A stretch of 64,000 bases of DNA, taken from assembly GCA_011526105.1 (NCBI GenBank), contig WYAZ01000124.1, positions 1-64,000 on the forward strand. The letters are read 5' to 3'. Under the pieces are notes generated by a model. That model worked only from the letters and a program-made list of their open reading frames with translations, was not told the origin of the DNA and searched no databases. Position numbers and translations under genes: made by a program. Of the stretch, positions 1 through 9,603 are shown piece by piece. This DNA is from Deltaproteobacteria bacterium. GTDB taxonomy: Bacteria > Myxococcota > Kuafuiibacteriia > Kuafuiibacteriales > Kuafuiibacteriaceae. Positions within the stretch are counted from its first letter, which is position 1; each line of letters opens with the position of its first letter.

Positions 1-141
1 AACGACGTCATGAGCCGTGCAGATCGCAACTCGAGTTGCAGGCGCGGTGCGGCGTACTCCGGATGCCAGCGAATGAGGTTGGCACCGAAGGGAGAGATCC
101 GTCTTGACCTCCCATTCCGTAGAAGGACGTACAATGGCTGG

Positions 142-3100
142 GTGGACCGCCCGGTCAGTGCGCGTGTGCGACGGCCTTGGGCCTCGAGCATCGCGCTGTT
201 CCTCGCGTGTGCATGCGGCGATGGGGTACGGACGGATCAGCTCAGCGGCGAGCTCCGGCTCCCTGAGGTCCTCGACTTCGGGGACGTGCAGGTGGGGCTC
301 GAGACGACGCTGCGCCTGAACATCGAGAACATCGGCACCGCGCCGGTGGAGGTCACCGCGATCGAGGTTCCGGAGAGCTTCCAGACTTCGCGCTATGAGT
401 TCGCGCTCGCTCGCACGCCTTTTCGAGTGAGCGCGGGCGGAACACATACGCTCGATCTCACCTTCGTCGCCTTGGCGGTGACCGAAGAGGCGGTCGAGAC
501 CGAGGTCGTGTTCGTCACCGACGGCAAGACCGAATCCGGCGAGGTCATTCGTCGAACGCTCCCGCTGCGCGCGAGGAGCATTCACTCGGGGCTCTTGGTG
601 GAACCTCAACCGGTGGATTTTCAGACGGTGCTCGTGGGCGCCTCGAAGACTCTGAGCGTGCGCCTCACCAATCAGCTCGATGTCCCCACTCCGGTTCGCA
701 CGCGCGTGGATGGAACGGGGCGGCCCGACATCTCGGTCACCGGCGCCAACGGTCGATTCGAGATCACGAGCGACGTGGTTCGAGACGGATCTCTGCTCGG
801 ACCCGGCGGCCTTTTGGCGCCCGGTGCATCGGTGGACGTGGAGCTCAGGTACTCACCGCGCATGGGTCTGGATGGGGTCGAGGATCGGGGTCGATGGGTG
901 CTCTCCAACTGCACAGGACTCGCCTGTGAGCGCACCGTGATCCTGCTCGGCCGTGGCACCAACGCCGCTATCGCTTGCACGCCCGTCACGCTCGAGTTTG
1001 GCGACGTCAACCCCGGTGGCACCGTGTCGCGCTCCGTGAGCTGCACCAACGTCACGCAAGAGACCGTGACCGTCACCGGCTGGGAGGTCGCCCAGGGGAC
1101 GGACCAGGGCTTTCGAGTCGTCCCTTACAACGGACAGCCAAGCTCCCTTGGCCCGGGCGCGAGCTTCGACGTGGAGATCCATTTCCGTCCGGAGCTCGAG
1201 GGCTCCGCCCTCCGAACCGGCACCTTCGTCGTACGGGGCCGAAATCCGCGCGCCAACTTGGACCTCACACCGGCCCAGGTGCGCCTCGAAGGCACTGCGG
1301 GCGGGCCGGACATCCGCGTGTCGCCGAGCACCCTCGCCTTTGGTCGAGTCGCGGTGGGCACCATGAGTCGTCTGCGGTTTCTGATCGAGAACGCGGGGCG
1401 CAAGGAGCTCACGGTGAGCGCCCTCCAGATCTCGGGCGCCTCGGTGTTTAGCCTCGAGGACCAGCCACTGGTTGTCCCCCCCGGAGATGCGCGCGCGGTG
1501 CTGGTCGAATACCGACCTTTGTCGACCGGTGATCACGCGGCGACGGTGACGGTGGAGAGTGATGACCCCGATCAACCCGCGGTGGAGCTTTCCGTCTCCG
1601 GCCGCGCCGAAGACCTGCCGCCGTGCAGCTACCTGCTCACGCCCGAGTCCATCAACTTCGGCATCGTGGAGATCCTGAGACGCACGACTCAAGGGGTTCG
1701 AATTCAGAACCTCGGCCAGTCCGACTGCTTGATCAGCAACCTCCAGATCGTGACCGGCTCCGCCTCCGACTTCAGCCTGGAGGCGGGCACGCCGGCCGAG
1801 GTCACCCTGCCGCCCGGCGAGAGCGTCACCGCGATCGTCGCTTATCTGCCGTCCGCCGCAGGCCGCCACGAAGGGCTGTTCGGCTTCTACATCTCGGACC
1901 CGCTCCGTTCGTATCGCGAAATCCCACTCACCGGCGTCGCCGCGCAAGGCGCCTTGCTGCTCTCTCCGGCGGAGATCGACTTTGGTCGCGTCGCGGTGGG
2001 CTGCGCTAGCCGCGAACGGACCGTCACCGTCTACAACACCGGCGCCGCCGCGACGGTGGTCGAGAGCGTGGCGTTTCCGCCCGGGGTCTCCAACGAGTTT
2101 GCGCTGTCGCGTCTACCGGCCGGGCTCTCGACCACTGGCGTGAGCGTGGCGCCGGGACAGTCCCTCGAGTTTGGGCTCGGCTACCGCGCGCAAGACGAAG
2201 GTCACGACAGCGGGATGGTGCGGCTGGTGGAGCGAGGTCGAGCAGACCCCTACGTCATCCCGCTCTACGGCGAGGGCGCTCAGGATCCGATCAACGAAGA
2301 CACCTTCGTCCAGCTCGAGCGTCCGGAGGTCGACATCCTGTTCGTCATCGACAACTCCTGTTCGATGAGCGACGAGCAGGCGAATCTGAGCGCGAACTTT
2401 TCGAGCTTCATCGCCTTCGCCGACAACCTCGAGCTCGACTACCAGCTCGGCATCGTGACCACGGACGTGGAGGCTGGCTTCCCCGGTCCGCGGTGTCCCT
2501 CGCCGCTCACTCCTTCTCGCCCGTCGGATCTTTCGCAGGGGGCTTGCGGCTACTTTGCGGACGGCAACGCCGACAACTCGCTCGTGGATCCGAGCTGGAG
2601 GATCATCGAGCGTCGGACTCTGCCTTCTCCAGCGACCGCTTTCGGCGCCACGGTCATCCAGGGCACCCACGGTTCCGGAAACGAGCAGGGGCTCCAGGCG
2701 GCATACAACGCGCTATCGGCCCCTCTGGCCACCGGCTGGAACGCGGGCTTTCTTCGGCCCGACGCGCACCTCGCGGTGGTGTTCGTCGCGGACGAAGATG
2801 ATCACTCCCCTTGGTCGGTGCCGTTCTACGTCAACTACTTCCGCGCGATCAAAGGCTTCAGGAACCCGCAGCTCTTCAGCGCCTCTGCCATCGTGGGTGA
2901 TCCGGTGGTGGGCTGCGGACTGCAGGCCGAAGCGGGCACTCGCTACATCCAGGTGGCGCAAGAGACCGGGGGGGTGTTCGAATCCATCTGCACCGAGAAC
3001 TGGTCTTCCGCCCTCGAGAACCTTGGACGCAGCGTGTTTGGTTACAAGACGCGCTTTCTCCTCTCGAACCAACCCGAGCCGACCTCCATCGAGGTCTTGG

Positions 3101-3249
3101 TGGATGGTCTGGTCGTCGAGCGCACCGCGCCGTCCGGACAGGTCCGGTGGACCTACGACGAGAGCGCGCACGGGGTGGACTTTGCGCCACTCGCCATCCC
3201 CGAGCCGGGTTCAGAGATCGTCATTCGGTACCGCGCCGAGTGCCTCTAG
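142..3249 (+). CDS. Anchor-D Ig-repeat / vWA-like envelope lipoprotein
   Basis: Predicted envelope lipoprotein of about 1,035 aa. A basic, then hydrophobic leader ends at Cys23/Cys25 (LFLACAC, an imperfect lipobox). Six Ig-like modules of the choice-of-anchor-D/ASH type follow at about residues 30-725; their first strands read LDFGDVQVG, VDFQTVLVG, LEFGDVNPG, LAFGRVAVG, INFGIVEI and IDFGRVAVG. A von Willebrand A-like domain comes next, with a MIDAS-type D737-N-S-C-S (DxSxS), so metal-dependent ligand binding outside the inner membrane is plausible. GTG142 was chosen because it gives a compact leader; in-frame starts at 10 and 73 add a long hydrophilic N-terminus, and GTG169 is also possible. 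The next gene begins 6 nt downstream, so the two are probably co-transcribed. The ligand is unknown. Confidence 0.8.
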   Translation: MDRPVSARVRRPWASSIALFLACACGDGVRTDQLSGELRLPEVLDFGDVQVGLETTLRLNIENIGTAPVEVTAIEVPESFQTSRYEFALARTPFRVSAGGTHTLDLTFVALAVTEEAVETEVVFVTDGKTESGEVIRRTLPLRARSIHSGLLVEPQPVDFQTVLVGASKTLSVRLTNQLDVPTPVRTRVDGTGRPDISVTGANGRFEITSDVVRDGSLLGPGGLLAPGASVDVELRYSPRMGLDGVEDRGRWVLSNCTGLACERTVILLGRGTNAAIACTPVTLEFGDVNPGGTVSRSVSCTNVTQETVTVTGWEVAQGTDQGFRVVPYNGQPSSLGPGASFDVEIHFRPELEGSALRTGTFVVRGRNPRANLDLTPAQVRLEGTAGGPDIRVSPSTLAFGRVAVGTMSRLRFLIENAGRKELTVSALQISGASVFSLEDQPLVVPPGDARAVLVEYRPLSTGDHAATVTVESDDPDQPAVELSVSGRAEDLPPCSYLLTPESINFGIVEILRRTTQGVRIQNLGQSDCLISNLQIVTGSASDFSLEAGTPAEVTLPPGESVTAIVAYLPSAAGRHEGLFGFYISDPLRSYREIPLTGVAAQGALLLSPAEIDFGRVAVGCASRERTVTVYNTGAAATVVESVAFPPGVSNEFALSRLPAGLSTTGVSVAPGQSLEFGLGYRAQDEGHDSGMVRLVERGRADPYVIPLYGEGAQDPINEDTFVQLERPEVDILFVIDNSCSMSDEQANLSANFSSFIAFADNLELDYQLGIVTTDVEAGFPGPRCPSPLTPSRPSDLSQGACGYFADGNADNSLVDPSWRIIERRTLPSPATAFGATVIQGTHGSGNEQGLQAAYNALSAPLATGWNAGFLRPDAHLAVVFVADEDDHSPWSVPFYVNYFRAIKGFRNPQLFSASAIVGDPVVGCGLQAEAGTRYIQVAQETGGVFESICTENWSSALENLGRSVFGYKTRFLLSNQPEPTSIEVLVDGLVVERTAPSGQVRWTYDESAHGVDFAPLAIPEPGSEIVIRYRAECL

Positions 3250-3255
3250 AAGCTC

Positions 3256-3978
3256 ATGTCTTCCCGTTTGCTGCTCCCCGCCCTCTTGTTGTTTGTCTTC
3301 GGGTGCGGTCTCGGGGTGGAGCGTGTCGGCGCGCCCCCCAGCGCCGGACAGCCCTTCGTCGTTCTGCTGCACGGACACGGTGCTCCAGGCGATGACCTGG
3401 TCGGACTCGCGAAGGAGTTGTCCGAGCAACTGCCGGAGGCCAGCTTCATCGTCCTCGCCGGGCCGAACGGCGCCGGCGGCGGCCGCACCTGGGTGCCCAG
3501 CTTCAGGACCGACACGAAGGAGGAGGCGGTCGTCAAGCTCGAGGAACTCGTGTCCTCCGCGAGCGCCAAAATCTGGGCCCGCATCGAGGAAGCTCGAAAG
3601 GCCGGGGTCGAGTGCGCAGACATCGTGATCGCCGGCTTCTCGCTCGGCGGTCGCATGGCGGCCGAAGCCGCCCTGCGTGGACCGGAGGACTGCGCGGTAG
3701 GGGGCATCGTCGTCATGGGGGGCGGAGGGCTCAACGACGTCGAGCTGCCGGCCGCTGATCAGCACGCGCGGATGCGAGTGCTCGTCGCGCATGGTCGGAA
3801 GGATTCAGTCGTGTCGTACCGGATCGGACAGGCCACGGCGCGGCACTTCGCGAGCGCCGGGCACGATGCCACTCTGCTCAGCTTCGACGGCGGTCATCAG
3901 ATCGCGCCGCCGGTTCGCGAGGGCTTGATCGCGTTTCTGCGCAAGGAGCGAGTGGGCCAGTTGGTGGACTGGCCCTGA
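3256..3978 (+). CDS. Alpha/beta-hydrolase lipoprotein (phospholipase/carboxylesterase-like)
   Basis: A 240-aa alpha/beta hydrolase with a lipoprotein signal (VFGC, Cys17). The oxyanion-side motif VVLLHGHG is at 35-42. The nucleophile elbow GFSLGG places Ser129; the acid is Asp183 in GRKDSVV and the base His214 in GGHQI, so a full Ser-Asp-His triad is visible. The order and spacing fit the small phospholipase/carboxylesterase family, which hydrolyses short acyl esters or lysophospholipids; the substrate here cannot be read from sequence. It starts 6 nt after the anchor-D/vWA gene, suggesting coupled translation and a shared role at the envelope. Confidence 0.85.
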   Translation: MSSRLLLPALLLFVFGCGLGVERVGAPPSAGQPFVVLLHGHGAPGDDLVGLAKELSEQLPEASFIVLAGPNGAGGGRTWVPSFRTDTKEEAVVKLEELVSSASAKIWARIEEARKAGVECADIVIAGFSLGGRMAAEAALRGPEDCAVGGIVVMGGGGLNDVELPAADQHARMRVLVAHGRKDSVVSYRIGQATARHFASAGHDATLLSFDGGHQIAPPVREGLIAFLRKERVGQLVDWP

Positions 3979-4011
3979 GAACCGGCACGGAGCTGGTACG
4001 CCCTGGTCGTA

Positions 4012-5541
4012 CTAATCGGCGGCGCAGTCATCAGCGCCGATGTCGTTGGCGGCCCCCCGCGACTGTCCGTCTACGTCGTCGCTCACCTCTCTGAGCACAT
4101 CTCCTGCGCCCACGACTGACGGCTCATCACAGCTCGCCAGGTGCAGGTCCCCGCGGGCGGTGTCCACGAACCATGACGCCACCGCGCTCGTGACGTTGGC
4201 CGAGAGCTGAGCGCTCGCGCCATTCCGCTCACGGATGAGCTTGTTGGTCAGGTTGTTGCGGATCTCGAGTCCGGCGGTGGTGTCCCAGCGATACTCGATC
4301 GCGTTTGCGTAGGCTGCGTTCGACGAGAAGAACACCGTATTGTTGAAGACATGGGTGTCGTGGGCTCGCTCCAGGCTGATGCCTACGTCGTGTTCTCGGC
4401 TGCCGGCGAACTCGCTAAAGATCGTGTTGTTCCGAATGATCGTTCCGTAGACCTCCGCCCGAAGCCCCAGGCCGATGCCACGCGCGCAGTTCACGATACG
4501 GTTGCGCTCAATCACATGCCCGCTTCCCTGCTCGCTGTCCCAGATGTGAATCGCGTGCTCGGAGAGACCGCCGGTATAGGTTTGGTTGCCACGCGCTTCC
4601 GGGTTCATGCCGTGCACGGGCCGGGCGACGCCCCCGGCGTTGCAGTAGATGCCTTCGAAGTAGTTGTCGTGCACGACCCAGTTCCGGCTGTCGTGCGCGT
4701 CGATCCCGCCGGTGTAGCAGGTCGTCGAGCCATCCGAAGGCCCGTAGCCCCAAACGTTGTCCCGCCCCACGCTCGTCATCCGAAACTGGCTGCAGCTCAC
4801 CTCGACGCCGTCGACGAACTGACCGCCGCCCGGGCTCGCCTTGAGGAACTGTTGACCGCCATCGATCAGATGTACGTTGTGGATCACCGCGTTGTCCCCG
4901 TCCGCCCACAGATGGATCAAATGGAACACGGAGCGCCGCACGCTGAAGTCGGCCAGCACGACGTCGCTCGCGGCGACGGTGATCGGAGCAGAGCTGTTGC
5001 CGTGGTCGGCGTAGGCCGAGTCGAGCACGACGGCGCTCGGGTCTCCGCTCCGTGAGCGCAAGGTGATGCCGGGCGTCGTGAAGTAGAGCCCAGTAAAGCT
5101 TCCGGCCCCGCCCGACGGGAAGGTGTACGTGCCGTCCTCGAGCAGGATCGTATCGCCCATGTTTGCGTTCGACACGACCTGGCGGAGGGTCAGGAGCGCC
5201 CCGTCGGCCATGACCTGGCCGTTCGCGGCCGGGGAAACGGTGATCGTTCGCCCTGTTGCGGCTACGATCAGCGCACCCCGTTCTTCACATCCGGTGCTGG
5301 CCACAGCCGCGTCGGTGTTCGTTTCGGCGTCGGGGCCCGAGGCATCCGCGCCCGAGCCTGTGTCCCCCTGTGGTCCGGCGTCGATGGGGGCGCCGGTGTC
5401 GGGCTTCGGGCCTGCATCATGCACCGCGCCGCTGTCAGCGTCGCCGGCGTCGTCGCCGCACCCGAGTGCGAAGCACGAAGAGAGCGCGAGGAGCGGGAAG
5501 AGCCGAAGCAGACGGCGATGGGCGCGGGATGGGATGTCCAT
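4012..5541 (-). CDS. Right-handed parallel beta-helix lipoprotein
   Basis: A 509-aa lipoprotein (signal peptide ending ALGC) with a low-complexity Asp/Ala/Gly/Pro linker at about residues 30-85, typical of myxobacterial outer lipoproteins. The rest is a pectate-lyase-like right-handed beta-helix: an N-terminal cap GDTILLEDGTYTF, then short repeats such as VIERNRIVN, IIRNNTIFS, HVFNNTVFF and LEIRNNLTN. Family members bind or cleave polysaccharides, but no catalytic signature of a named lyase family is evident, so the function is open. It converges on the hydrolase gene with a 33-nt gap. A second beta-helix protein lies at 54-55.7 kb. Confidence 0.75.
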   Translation of the reverse strand: MDIPSRAHRRLLRLFPLLALSSCFALGCGDDAGDADSGAVHDAGPKPDTGAPIDAGPQGDTGSGADASGPDAETNTDAAVASTGCEERGALIVAATGRTITVSPAANGQVMADGALLTLRQVVSNANMGDTILLEDGTYTFPSGGAGSFTGLYFTTPGITLRSRSGDPSAVVLDSAYADHGNSSAPITVAASDVVLADFSVRRSVFHLIHLWADGDNAVIHNVHLIDGGQQFLKASPGGGQFVDGVEVSCSQFRMTSVGRDNVWGYGPSDGSTTCYTGGIDAHDSRNWVVHDNYFEGIYCNAGGVARPVHGMNPEARGNQTYTGGLSEHAIHIWDSEQGSGHVIERNRIVNCARGIGLGLRAEVYGTIIRNNTIFSEFAGSREHDVGISLERAHDTHVFNNTVFFSSNAAYANAIEYRWDTTAGLEIRNNLTNKLIRERNGASAQLSANVTSAVASWFVDTARGDLHLASCDEPSVVGAGDVLREVSDDVDGQSRGAANDIGADDCAAD

Positions 5542-5602
5542 CCGATGATTCGACGTCAGAAGCGGCTCTTTTTCAAGCGCGGTTCGCCCACGGGGTGCGC
5601 CC

Positions 5603-7774
5603 TCACTGAGTCGCGGTCAGTCGCTCGGCCTGGCAGAACGTCGTGCCCGAAAGCGCGTCGGTGAGCATGATCTCGGCGTGAATCGTTTGGCCCAGCAGCT
5701 CCACCATCGATGCCGCCCCCACCGGCACCGTTGGACGAACGTCGGTCAACACGAGTCGATCACCTTCAGTAGAAAAGCCGCGACGCCACGTTCCGTCGGC
5801 GACGACACGTCCGCCCTCGGACGGTAAGCGATCGAGCGCGAGCCGTAAGGTGACCAGGGGATTCGTTGGATCCGAAGGACGCGCGGGATCTCCAGGTGCA
5901 AACCCCGCGCCCCGAATGGCGAGTACGAACATGAGGCTGCCTTGTGGACCGACGACGACCGGCACTGTGTAGGGGGGAAAGGGCGTAAACGACGTCTCGC
6001 CCCGGCCGAGCTCGACGAAGGCGCTCTCGGAGGGCGGAGCACAAGGGCCTGGTTCGGGCGGCGGTGGTCGGCCGTCGTCCTCGATTCCGCCGGGGACCTC
6101 TGGAACGCGCACCTCGATGAAGGCCTGATACTCGAGACCGCGCTGCGGGAACCAGACCATCAAGCCGTACATCTTGTCGGAGATGTTCGTCGATCGGAAC
6201 GTGAGCGTATCACCCGCTTTGGCAAAGATGTCTCGCGGGGCCTCAGCAAACCCGGGCGCGTCGAGGAACTCCTGCCAGCCGGTCTCCGACTTTGTGGGGT
6301 CGGTCTTGGTCTGTGCGATGCGCTCGCGCTCTTCGCGGGGGAGGTTCGTTCGATTGAACGGTAGGTAGCCCATGCTGCCCGGTTCATCGTCGGTCGCGGC
6401 GGCGACGAGGATCTCTCGGTCGCCGCGCGTGATGAAGAGCTCGTGGCGCGCCACTGCGCCGGGCTCGTCGTTGTTCGGCAGGCGCATCACGATCTCGTCG
6501 GTGATGTCGTCGCAGAGTGGAATGGAGAACTCGACGAACGACCCCGGGCCGAGCAGATAGTGTTCGCCGTGCACGAGCTCGGGATGAATGTCGCCGCGCG
6601 GGACATCGAACATGGGATAGGTGCCGTCTTCTCGGGGTGTCGCGCCGCGCCCCTGCAGATCGAGATGATGAAACCCTGGGCCACGCACCGAACCTGGCTC
6701 GCACCGATGTGTCGCCTTTCGCATGAGAAGCGAGCGCGCATCGCCGGTGGTCGCGAAGAGGTTGCCGCCGACCGCCCAACGGCCGCCCCCCTCATCAGTC
6801 CAGACCGCGTGGATGGGGAATCCGTTTTCGGTGATGACCTCTTCGGAGCGAAGCAACCCGCCGACGAGCTCAGCGAGTGTTCCGCCTTCACCGCTCACCA
6901 TCAAGGGGGCCTCCAAAGATGCGGAGACCCCCATCAGGCCAGGGAACTCGCTCATCGGGGCGGCATCGCGCCACTCGCTCCCGTCGTAGCGCCACAGAGC
7001 GCCGACGCCGCGCCCCCCTACCGCGTAGACCTCGGAAGGTCCGATGCCCGACAGGGTCAGAAGCGGCGTGCGATCGTCGGGCGTCACCATGCGCGCCCAC
7101 GATGTCCCATCGAAGTGAAAGACGGCCCCGAGTTCTCCGCTCGCGAAGACGTCGTTCGCTGATGTCCCCCAGACCTTGAACAGCGCCCTCCCTTCGAATG
7201 CAGCCAAGTCAGGATCGCTTACGACACGCACGCCGCTCGAGGTTCGTTCACGCAGCTGGCCCCTGCCTGTCGCCGACACGAAGTCGCCCGACGCAAAGTA
7301 GAGCTGCTCGGGGGTTGCGCCCCAGATGCCGAAGATCGTCTGCGACGTCCCCGTGTCGAATGGAACGAAGGGACCTCGGTTGATCCGCTCGAGGCCGAGC
7401 CCGCGCTCGCCGACGACCCACACGTGATCTGCATCCGTGCCGTACACCCACCACGCGCGCTCGGTGCCCGGGACCTCGAGCTGGGAGATGGTGCGTCCGT
7501 CAAAATGCCAAACGACGGTTCGTCCGTCTCCGCCCGAGGGGCCCGGCACCCCTCCCACGAAATAGACGTCGTCGGCCGAGGATCCCCACACGCTGAGGAG
7601 TTGGCCGAGGGGCTCGCCGTCGCAGATGATCTCCCAGGCGCCGGACGGTCCGCCGAACTTCGAAGCGGCACATGGACTCGTCGTAGTGGGTCTGGGGCCC
7701 GCGTCGGTGGTTCCTGCGTCGGGGGTCGTGACCGCCGAGCTGCAGGCGGAGGTGATCGCCGCCAGCAGGCTCAT
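5603..7774 (-). CDS. VWG-repeat putative lipoprotein
   Basis: About 723 aa from ATG7774. The leader is MSLLAAITSAC with an imperfect lipobox at Cys11; in-frame GTG7834 would add a basic n-region (RPQRRTHRLG) and may be the true start. Residues 60-290 carry repeated blades with the signature [VI]WG(S/T)xxxDV(Y/W/F): VWGSSADDVY at 62, VYGTDADHVW at 110, IWGATPEQLY at 150 and VWGTSANDVF at 201. This motif is common in myxobacterial secreted proteins and is probably a beta-propeller. The C-terminal 400 residues (from about PGFHHLDLQG) are rich in beta-strands and match no family I recognise. It diverges from the lipoprotein gene at 7997 across about 220 nt. Confidence 0.7.
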   Translation of the reverse strand: MSLLAAITSACSSAVTTPDAGTTDAGPRPTTTSPCAASKFGGPSGAWEIICDGEPLGQLLSVWGSSADDVYFVGGVPGPSGGDGRTVVWHFDGRTISQLEVPGTERAWWVYGTDADHVWVVGERGLGLERINRGPFVPFDTGTSQTIFGIWGATPEQLYFASGDFVSATGRGQLRERTSSGVRVVSDPDLAAFEGRALFKVWGTSANDVFASGELGAVFHFDGTSWARMVTPDDRTPLLTLSGIGPSEVYAVGGRGVGALWRYDGSEWRDAAPMSEFPGLMGVSASLEAPLMVSGEGGTLAELVGGLLRSEEVITENGFPIHAVWTDEGGGRWAVGGNLFATTGDARSLLMRKATHRCEPGSVRGPGFHHLDLQGRGATPREDGTYPMFDVPRGDIHPELVHGEHYLLGPGSFVEFSIPLCDDITDEIVMRLPNNDEPGAVARHELFITRGDREILVAAATDDEPGSMGYLPFNRTNLPREERERIAQTKTDPTKSETGWQEFLDAPGFAEAPRDIFAKAGDTLTFRSTNISDKMYGLMVWFPQRGLEYQAFIEVRVPEVPGGIEDDGRPPPPEPGPCAPPSESAFVELGRGETSFTPFPPYTVPVVVGPQGSLMFVLAIRGAGFAPGDPARPSDPTNPLVTLRLALDRLPSEGGRVVADGTWRRGFSTEGDRLVLTDVRPTVPVGAASMVELLGQTIHAEIMLTDALSGTTFCQAERLTATQ

Positions 7775-7996
7775 TGCGGCCCGCGTGCCGCGCGCGAACA
7801 GCCCCAGGCGATGAGTTCGTCTCTGCGGCCGCACAGCGTAGACGATGGCAAGCGCGACCCGATCCCCGCAACCGAAAACCGACACTGCGTCGTTCTGTCG
7901 CCGAAGGCCGCTCGAGCACCGCTGGACCTCGTGGGATTCGGCTCGAGATCGAGTTATGCTTTGGTGACGCGCGCCGTTTCGTGGGGCGGTCCGTTC

Positions 7997-9367
7997 ATGC
8001 GTTCTCTCGCCTGGATACTCATCGGCACCTCGGCGCTCTCGTGCGGGGACGAGCCCTCGATCGTGACTCTCCCACCCGACCTGGGGACGAATGCGATCCT
8101 CGCGGTGCAAGACCTCGATGCCGAGACCTGGGATCTGCGCACGCTCGAATCCGTTGAGGGTGTCACCCGTCTCGTCTCCACCCAGCAGGCTTTCCTCATC
8201 GAGTTCTCCGGTCCGCTCGAACTCGCCAGCGATCGTCGGATCGATCGCTCGGATCTCTATCGCGGCGCCTGCGTTCTGCTCGACCCCCAGCGCTTTCATC
8301 GACTCGAAGGCGAGTTCGGAGTCGTGGGCATCGATGTTGTTCCCGAGGCGCTCATCGGGATTGTGCGGGCCCTGGCCAGGCCGAAATGCGAGCGCTGCCC
8401 CACCTTCGACGAAGCTCCGATCGCCCTGTCTCGTTCTCCGGTCGGGGTGGGGAGTCAAGTGACGGACCTCGAAGTGCTCGGCCCGGACCGAGTTCTCGCA
8501 CTCACACCCGAAGGCGCGGCGCTGGTCAGCAGCGCAGGAGAGCTGGGCTGGTTCGAGGGCTGTGAGCGTACGTATCGCGAAGCCGTCGTCTTGCCCGGAG
8601 GTCGGGTCTTCGCGACCGAAGGTGAACTCGTTGATGAAGTCGCGCTCGACGCTTTGGCGCTGAGCTGTGAGGTTCTCAGCTCCACTCGGACGCCCTATCG
8701 ATTGATCCGTGAGATCGTGGGGACCGTAAAGGGCGGTGAGGCGGTGCTCTACGGCCTCGATCTGGGCGAAGCAGGGGTCGGCTTCCGCCTCGACGAAGCC
8801 GGGTTCACGGCCGTCGTCCGATTCGAAGTCAACCCGATCGTTCGGAACGGAAGCCCGGGTCTCATCTACGATCCGGAACGAGGCCCGGTGTACTCGGAGG
8901 GCCGCGACCGAGTCCATGTGGAGATCGACGGCGTCCTCGAGGCCTCCGTCGTCAAGCGCGAAGGCTTCGAGTTCCTCGGTCTCTCCAGCGTGGAGGCCTT
9001 TGGTGTGCTGGTCTTTCTCGAGCAACACCAGGCGGTCGAGGCCATGTGGCTCGCGCCAGACGCACGAACCTTCGTCGGGCTCACGCCCTTTCTGCGTCAG
9101 GATCTTCGCGTCGTGGTGCCGTTTCGTGGTGGATTCCTCGGTCGCTCGATCTCGGGAGGGACCAACGAGTATCATCATGACTCGGGACTCTGCCCAAGCC
9201 GGGATTTGACCGCCCCGGGCACGGATAGAGCGGCCTCTCTCATGGTGCGCGACGAGGACGAAAACATCTTCTCCTCGCTCGAGCAGGCGCGCCGTCCGGG
9301 AGAGCCAGTGCTGCACTGGATGCGCCCTCGGCTCTGGCCCGCGCCGGGGCCGGACGTCTTTCCATGA
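7997..9367 (+). CDS. Unrecognised lipoprotein
   Basis: A 456-aa protein with a clear lipoprotein signal peptide (MRSLAWILIGTSALSC, Cys16). The mature part is acidic and strand-rich, with repeating segments such as VTDLEVLGPDRVLALTPEG that suggest a propeller-like fold, but I recognise no family and no catalytic motif. ATG7997 is preferred over the far upstream in-frame starts because it begins the signal peptide directly. The 222-nt space to the divergent VWG gene should hold both promoters; no confident core promoter could be picked out. Confidence 0.65.
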   Translation: MRSLAWILIGTSALSCGDEPSIVTLPPDLGTNAILAVQDLDAETWDLRTLESVEGVTRLVSTQQAFLIEFSGPLELASDRRIDRSDLYRGACVLLDPQRFHRLEGEFGVVGIDVVPEALIGIVRALARPKCERCPTFDEAPIALSRSPVGVGSQVTDLEVLGPDRVLALTPEGAALVSSAGELGWFEGCERTYREAVVLPGGRVFATEGELVDEVALDALALSCEVLSSTRTPYRLIREIVGTVKGGEAVLYGLDLGEAGVGFRLDEAGFTAVVRFEVNPIVRNGSPGLIYDPERGPVYSEGRDRVHVEIDGVLEASVVKREGFEFLGLSSVEAFGVLVFLEQHQAVEAMWLAPDARTFVGLTPFLRQDLRVVVPFRGGFLGRSISGGTNEYHHDSGLCPSRDLTAPGTDRAASLMVRDEDENIFSSLEQARRPGEPVLHWMRPRLWPAPGPDVFP

Positions 9368-9603
9368 CTTTCCTCCACCTCGCTCCGCCCCTGCCGCAAA
9401 GGTGGATCTCCCGGCTTTCCCATCCGCCCGTTGTCGGACCTTCGAGCCGGATTTCCCGCGGATCGCCCATACCTTCAGGACGAACGGACTGGACCTGGAC
9501 GGTGACAGCCCCTAGCTTCAACCTCGCCCCAACGGGGTAGAAGCAGAAGAACGTCGCTCGTTTCTCTTGGACGGGACGCAACACGCGGGCGACGGAGGAC
9601 ACG

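Noticed and set aside
5603-9316. Reading the reverse frame from 9316 as one 1,237-aa protein
   Set aside because: The first 500 residues are antisense to the lipoprotein gene at 7997-9367. The signal peptide at 7774 (or 7834) marks the real start.
9527-9537. CCCC-AAC-GGGG hairpin upstream of the first CARDB gene
   Set aside because: A 4-bp GC stem is expected by chance in this DNA.
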